DNA from: Zanthoxylum bungeanum
Lineage: Eukaryota > Streptophyta > Magnoliopsida > Sapindales > Rutaceae
DNA: 64,000 bases
Assembly (NCBI GenBank): GCA_019454045.1
Contig: SKCR01015027.1
Location: forward strand, 1 to 64,000
Reading direction: 5' to 3'
The notes below the pieces were generated by a model. It did no database searches, had not been told where the DNA came from, and saw only the letters and a list, made by a program, of their open reading frames with translations. Both the position numbers and the translations under genes were made by a program. Numbering within the stretch: position 1 is the first letter of the stretch; the number at the start of each line of letters is the position of its first letter. Below are positions 58,178-64,000 of the stretch, piece after piece.

Positions 58178-61100
58178 ATGGGGAAGAGTGATCAAGAGGA
58201 GCAGAATCTGGCTGCTAATGTTGCCAATGAGGGTGATAGACAACAAAATGTGGAGCTTAGATTTTTGTTTGGTTGGATTCTTAGGCTCATTGGGTTCAAG
58301 TGTTGCTTGTTCCTCTTGTTATCTCTTGCTGTCTCTCTCTCAGCTCTGTTTTGGTTGCCACCTTTTGTAGATCACAATCATCTGGATCTTGATTCCAAGT
58401 TCAAAGGTCTGAGCTTTGCTTTGTAATCATATCAATTACATTTTTATATAAGCCTGATCTATATATATTTTTTAAAATTTTGGTACCCAGTTACTAAGGA
58501 AACTTTGATTTTATATATTGAAGTTTTAAAAAATTTAAAATTAAATTGTTTGTGAATTTTGATGTCGGTGGGCGCAGTGCAATAGGAAATAAGATTTAAA
58601 GATTTTCTGGTCTATTTTGATCTGTTTTTATTTACGTATGATGTTTGTAATATGCCGAATTTTTCTATTTTGGAGTGACGTTTGCAGATTTTGATGATAT
58701 GGTGCTACATTTTGGGAATTTGGTTTTAATGCTAAAATAAGGATTATTTAAGTTGGGTTAGTGATGGGCTTTGAATTTTTACATTGGTATTTCTATTTAT
58801 TTATTTATTTTTTATATTTTACATTTTTGAAATCTAGTTAATGGCTTTTATGTTTAATGTGTGTTTCCTAAGAAAAGAGTAAATTTTTAGTTATTTTCCT
58901 CAATAACCTCTCAGCCGATGTGAGACATTTTCTTCAACGCCCCTCATGTGTAGGCCAGTCTTTTGCCTGGTCTATGTCAATGTGCGTAAGTGGTGTTGGG
59001 TTAGATTAGCTCCGATACCATATTGAAATTAATGGCTCTAACTTAACCAAAAGATACCTCAAGAGTTGAGGTTGCCCAAGCTTTATATTATTAATTTAGG
59101 AACTGCCCTCAAGGGCCTGAACCGATGTGGGATATTTTCCACAGCATTTAAGCTGGAGTTCAAGCTTTCAATTATGCTGCAATAAAATTTGTGTGAATTT
59201 GGGTCCTTGAGGGAGTTAGTATTAAAGGAAACATTATTGTTATTCATGTTTTTTTGAAAGTAATTGACTTCACTGAAGGCAAAAGTTATTACTAGTGGGA
59301 CAATATATCAAAATTTCAGTCATTTCTAAAGTTCTTGAGATGTTTATTCATCTTAAGCTTCTCTACGATTGTCAGGACTCATGATTGACTTCTTTACCCT
59401 CAAAGTGGGATGAGACATGGAAGTGCCATGTGTAGGTTGTGTGCCTTTGGTTAGAACTCTTGCTACATATGAACGGATATAGCTCTCGTTTATGTATAGA
59501 CAACCCAAATTGAAACTGAATTCTGGATTTCCTGTTATCTCCAAATTGTTGAGATCAATTATTAGCTCCCAAATTATCATATTTTATTTCACATAGTGTG
59601 AGACTTCTTTCGTATAAAGTGGTGTCTCGAGGCACTAAATATTATCCCTATAGTCTATATTAAAGATCTAGGTGACAGCTTTTTGCTGTGGTTCTTTGGA
59701 CATGGCCATAGTGGAGTCATTTTAAATTTTGAAAGTTTACTTTTCTTATCTTCTTTTTAATACTATAATATATAAGAAAGAAACATAACTGTTTTATGCA
59801 GGAGAGCTATTTTGATTTGTGACTCATGAAATCATGTATTGGATGTTGCTTTTACATGCTCTATAGTTCAACTGAAATGATATTGTTTATTTGTTAGACA
59901 ATTAGATAATCTTCTCCAATGTATAATCGAACTTGATGATGGTATCCAGAATTTTTCATTCTGTAATCTGTTCTTTCTGAATTTTGGAATCTGAAATTCT
60001 GTAAGCATATAAAGAGCTCAATAGCACATTTTTGGCATTATCTGGTGATAGTGCTTTATTTCTTGCATGCTAATTTTGACTTTGATTCATTTTCTGACAT
60101 GTTATTATCAGTAGAGCAGTGCTACGGTTGTTGAAATGTGAATGGCATAATAATAATAATAATAATATTGAGTTTTATGGTTCTTAAACATGTTGTGGAT
60201 GTTAGAACAGGTCCATTTTGCTAGAGATTGATGTTTCTAGTGCTTTGTTACACGAGCATGACTGTGATCTCCTGCATCAAAAGGGAAATATGTTTTGGTT
60301 TTATGATCTCGTCTTTGAGGAGTGTATGACAGCCCATTTGACACTCTTTTTGTCTGCACCATGCAATGTTTCTATAGATTGTTATTAATATGCTTGTAGT
60401 AATTATGATATTATTTACTGATGCAGATCATGATATTGTTGCAAGTTTCAATGTTGAGAGGCCGGTTTCTTTTCTGGAAGACAATATCTTGCAGCTTGAG
60501 TATGACATTTTTAATGAGATAGACTTTCCAACCACAAAAGTATTAATTTCTTAGTCCTTTATATTCACAATCATTTTTGTTTCTTTCCTCACTTTCTGCC
60601 CCTATATTGACTTAATTATCTTTGATCAGGTGGTTATATTATCTCTAGAATCTTTAGCTGGGTCAAACATAACAAAGGTGGTGTTTGGGGTTGATCCAGA
60701 TACAAAAAATACAAAAATATCTTTACCTTCTCAAAGTTTGATTAGAGCATCATTCGTATCTTTGGTTACAAAACAAACATTCCTGCGCTTGACAACATCG
60801 TTGTTTGGCGACCCGTTCTTTTTTGAGGTACTAAAATTCCCTGGAGGAATTACTGTGATTCCGACGCAGAGTGCATTTCTTCTGCAGAAAGTGCAAATCC
60901 TTTTCAACTTTACCTTGAACTTCTCTATTTATCAAATACAAGAAAATTTCAACGAGCTGACAAGCCAGCTGAAGTTGGGATTACGTCTGACACCCTATGA
61001 GGTTTGATGATCTTTTCTTATTAATTGATTGTTTGTGTTTGCTATTGTTGTTTAGATAGTTCCATTTGTATGCATATCTTTGATTTTAACTATAATAATA

Positions 61101-62376
61101 AGCTGATGAGGAAGAAAGTCTTACTTTCGGTAGCTTTTCTGATCTTATTTTCCCTTAATAATGCAGAACTTGTATATAAGCTTGTCCAATTCCAGAGGGT
61201 CAACGATGGCTCCGCCCACAACTGTTCAGTCTTCTGTTCTTTTAGCAATTGGGAATACTCCTTCAATGCCGAGGTTGAAGCAGTTAGCTCAGACCATAAC
61301 TGGTTCTCATTCAAAAAACCTTGGGCTGAATAACACTGTATTTGGTAGAGTCAAGCAAGTTCGACTTTCATCTATCTTGCAACACTCACTCCATGGTGGC
61401 AATAATGGTGCCACCTCCTTATCACCTTCCCCTGCTCCGCTGCCTCAACCCCACCAGCACCACCAGCACCACCACCACCATCAGCACCACCACTGCAATG
61501 ACCATCATCTAGCTCCTGCAACTTCACCGACATCTGCAACCCAGAGAGGTACACCTGCAACTCAGACAGGTGCACCTGCGCCTGAGCATGGCCATGGCTC
61601 ACCTGGTCATAGGAAAATTTCACCTGCACCTCAGAAAAGTTATGTGGCAAAGCCCCCTGGCTGTCAAAGTGGTAAAAAGGGTTCTACAGGGAAAGCTAGA
61701 AAGCATCCTCATTTAGCCCCTACTGTTGCTCCAAGTACATCTCCTCACTATGTTGCCGCCTCACCACAAGTGCACGCAACCCCTCCAACACCCATGCCTG
61801 CACCTCCGCCCCGGTCAATTCCTGCACATAGTTCTCTACCAAATGTAGTATATGCGCATGCCCGACCCCCATCAACTAGTGGTTCAGATGGAGAGCATTC
61901 TGACACAGCGCCGTCAGTTTCACCATCTCCTTCATCATGTGAGTATCTTAAATATTCTAATTTGCTGCTTCAAATATTTCAACTGCATTTCAGATGCAAT
62001 CATTTCATGGAAACACTGTTGTGAGGAATCATTGTGTAGTCTTTTATGCAATGATTGCTTATTCTGGTTCTTTTATCATATGAGTCATTTCTGAGTTATT
62101 TGATTCATTGATTGGACAATTTGGTATTGGTCCATGTTTCAAATATTCAACTTTCATTTCATTTGCTGTAACTTATCTTTTGATTTAAGACTTGCAATAG
62201 AAATTATTTCAGCTGTATGTCCCCGTCAGGTCACAATCATAACTTTCTATTTGATTTGAATGTAGATAATAACTCGGCTACAAATTTTTTTTGCAGCTTG
62301 TGCAGGGCGTATGGCTGCTCGATTTGCATTTTCACTCTTTTTAGCTAATATATTACAGTTGTTCCAACAAAGGTGA
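58178..62376 (+). CDS. DUF7036-type single-pass membrane protein with His/Pro-rich tail, 5 exons
   Basis: Exons 58178-58406, 60427-60539, 60630-61001, 61167-61938, 62297-62376; all GT-AG, 1566 nt, 521 aa, no internal stop. The start ATG 58178 (MGKSDQEEQN) follows a CT/A-rich leader. Residues about 38-62 form a hydrophobic segment (CCLFLLLSLAVSLSALFWLP), likely a signal-anchor. Residues 65-320 are the conserved folded region (FNVERPVSFLEDNI, VVFGVDPD, SLFGDPFFFEVLKFPGGITV, LTPYENLYISLSNS). Residues 334-352 are His-rich (HQHHQHHHHHQHHH), within a Pro/Ser/Ala-rich stretch to about 495. The protein ends in a hydrophobic segment (FAFSLFLANILQLF) before QQR. The plant-only family has no established function. 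The folded region probably lies outside the cytosol; the tail could be a second membrane or lipid-anchor signal. The gene looks intact. Confidence 0.9.
58900..59180. repeat. Dispersed repeat in intron 1 of the DUF7036 gene
   Basis: GCCGATGTGAGACATTTTCT near the left and CCGATGTGGGATATTTTCCA near the right are near-direct repeats about 195 bp apart, with CTCCGATACCATATTGAA between. The pattern recalls small LTR-type (TRIM-like) elements; the family was not identified. Confidence 0.4.
60149..60167. repeat. (AAT)n microsatellite
   Basis: Six AAT units in intron 1 of the DUF7036 gene. Confidence 0.85.
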
Positions 62377-62932
62377 AACAACCTATTTCGTAGTTAAAGT
62401 TCTCTGATATTTGAGGGAACCAATTGTATTTTCAAATGCAAGTGAACCAAATAAATTGGAAGAGCTTTGTAAGTGGGAGCAACGCAAAGGGCGTGCCTCA
62501 CATCTGAGTGGATATATGTTTTGTGCGTGTAAATATTTGATTAAAAAAAACCTCAAGCTGGCTGGCAGATGTGTTATTTATCAGGTCAAAGTCACAGAGG
62601 TGGCGGGCCCTTGCTTATATGAATTGCTGCTGTTTTGTGTATTCTCTTCTACAGAAAATGTAAGAGGGTAAGGCTTAAGAATTGTATTGCAATTTTTCAT
62701 CCTTTATAGGCCAATAAGGTATGAAATTTTGACCTCAAATTGTTGCTCTTCTTTTCTTGATCTTGCTATAAAGTTTCATGTTTTGGCTTGTTTAAACACA
62801 TGAAATGGATCCTGAGCATTTGTTTCTTTGAGTTGGATTGTGTCATAAGTGTCAAATGTATAACTATTTTACAGCATATCGTCCATTGGTATCTTACTGT
62901 TCTAGGAATAGACGTATTAAAGACATTACACA
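62377..62932 (+). other. 3' flank of the DUF7036 gene
   Basis: Probable 3' UTR followed by AT-rich DNA. An open frame at 62411-62671 has no recognisable domain and is not called. Confidence 0.4.
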
Positions 62933-63364
62933 CAGTGTTCTAAAACGCGGTAGGCGCTAGTCGGGCGGCGACCTAGCGCCTAGGCGGGGCCTAGACAATT
63001 AGTCGGTAGACAGTTAAATATAATATTTTCCAACATTATATTCATAAATAATCCAAATCATATAAATTCAATCAAAATGTAATAAACATAAAACCATTAA
63101 TCAAACTCAATTACTCAAATAGTAAGATTTTTTGGAAATTCAATCTTCAACTTTTGCAAGAAAAATATTCCAATGCCGTAAAAATTGCTTAAAAGGCACA
63201 AAAATTGCTCAAATAACTAATTTTCAATTAAATCAAGTTGGAATAAAAAAATAAAATAATAATTTTATCTTAGAATACCCAATTGACGTGATGAAATTTT
63301 TAAGGAAGAAGAAATGTAGAGAAGCCGTAAGCTGAGAGAAGAAGAACTGAAATGTAGACTTAAG

Positions 63365-63401
<37 letters not shown>

Positions 63402-63764
63402 TTTATTTTATTTATAAGCACCCCCAAAACGACGACGTTTTGGGGGGTCGTTCGGGGGTTAAAAGACCCCCCAAAACGATGTTTGGGGGGTCTTTTAACC
63501 CCCCAAACGACGACGTGTTGGGGGGTCTCAAAACGTCGTCGTTTTATGCCCCCCTGCCCTAAAAAAATTAGCGTCGATAATCGGCCGTGTATCGGCGCGT
63601 AGTCGGCCGATTGGGGCTGAAATCGGCGCCTAGGCGCCGTTTCACGCCGCCCAATCGAGCGCGCGACTACCACCAACGATTTGGTGGTAGTCGCCACGCT
63701 TGGCCACCGTCGAGCGCCTACGCGCCGCCTAGGCGCGCCTAGGCGGCGCGTTTTAGAACACTTG
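62933..63764. mobile_element. hAT-like non-autonomous element with GC-rich palindromic ends
   Basis: Outer ends CAGTGTTCTAAAACGCG and CGCGTTTTAGAACACTTG form a 16-bp perfect inverted repeat. Next to them GCGCCTAGGCGG/CCGCCTAGGCGC words repeat on both strands. The terminal word CAGTGTT matches the element at 56569. No 8-bp target duplication is evident (ATTACACA against CAGTAAAA). The core holds a 33-T run (63367-63399) and long palindromes. Confidence 0.7.
63454..63503. repeat. Perfect 22-bp inverted repeat with 6-nt spacer
   Basis: Arms 63454-63475 (GGGGGTTAAAAGACCCCCC plus AAA) and 63482-63503 are exact complements around ACGATG. The surrounding ACGACG/CGTCGT words extend the symmetry imperfectly to about 63425-63545. 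Strong hairpin potential. Confidence 0.9.
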
Positions 63765-64000
63765 CAGTAAAAGAAAACACGTCTAGTATTTGAGTTGTCA
63801 CATAAATCTAATGTTTAGGAGATTCTTTGGCCGCTTTTAGCTTGTGGGATTGACGCGAGGGGTAGCGAACTCCAAGCAAATATGAAGCGTATGGATACAA
63901 GTTATGGCTTGGAATGAAAGACAATTCCACATCGAATTCAAATTTTGAGCAGCAAGTTTAAGAAATTGATCAAGCACTAACACAATTCTCCCATTTGCCA
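63765..64000. other. Right edge; nothing recognised
   Basis: Ordinary AT-rich sequence without a supported feature. Confidence 0.5.

Noticed and set aside
61372..61650. Gly-rich minus-strand frame
   Set aside because: Antisense shadow of the His/Pro-rich exon 4 of the DUF7036 gene.

Overview
The window is nuclear DNA of a flowering plant, almost certainly a eudicot. It is AT-rich, has GT-AG spliced genes with plant transit-peptide and resistance-gene families, and is packed with LTR retrotransposons. I could not name the species. Two intact protein genes can be rebuilt exon by exon: on the minus strand (4556-9040, 7 exons, 295 codons) a chloroplast-type Mpv17/PMP22 membrane protein, and on the plus strand (58178-62376, 5 exons, 521 codons) a single-pass DUF7036-type protein with a His/Pro/Ser-rich tail. 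An intronless, frameshifted relic of plastid ribosomal protein PSRP5 lies at 14393-14802.

The centre, 15.6-52.6 kb, is one broken gene: a minus-strand CC-NB-LRR (RPS2/RPS5-like) disease-resistance pseudogene cut into three pieces (CC at 52.25-52.6 kb, NB-ARC at 28.8-29.7 kb, ARC2/LRR at 15.6-17.2 kb) by two Ty1/copia elements. Each element has a perfect 5-bp target-site duplication, and the gene frame continues across each empty site. Copia-1 (17200-28840) carries a 3.7-kb gypsy-type solo LTR, a 1.9-kb gypsy-type solo LTR and a 549-bp hAT-like MITE. Copia-2 (29732-52249) carries a 0.94-kb solo LTR and a 15-kb element with 607-bp LTRs and no recognisable proteins. That element contains a roughly 100-bp tandem array and is itself interrupted by a 9.5-kb copia element with 2411-bp LTRs (copia-4). 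The nest is therefore four levels deep, and insertion order can be read directly from the target duplications.

The flanks hold SINEs (Au-like, in and behind the Mpv17 gene), Tourist/hAT-like MITEs, the 3' end of a Tekay/Del-like LTR at the left edge, GGTTC-rich repeats, and a palindrome-rich element near the right edge. I saw no tRNA or rRNA gene, no CRISPR array and no operon-like system. The two intact genes are ordinary housekeeping-type loci with no evident link. The interest of the window is the insertion stack, the protein-less element with its tandem arrays, and the regulatory palindrome in the copia-1 LTR.
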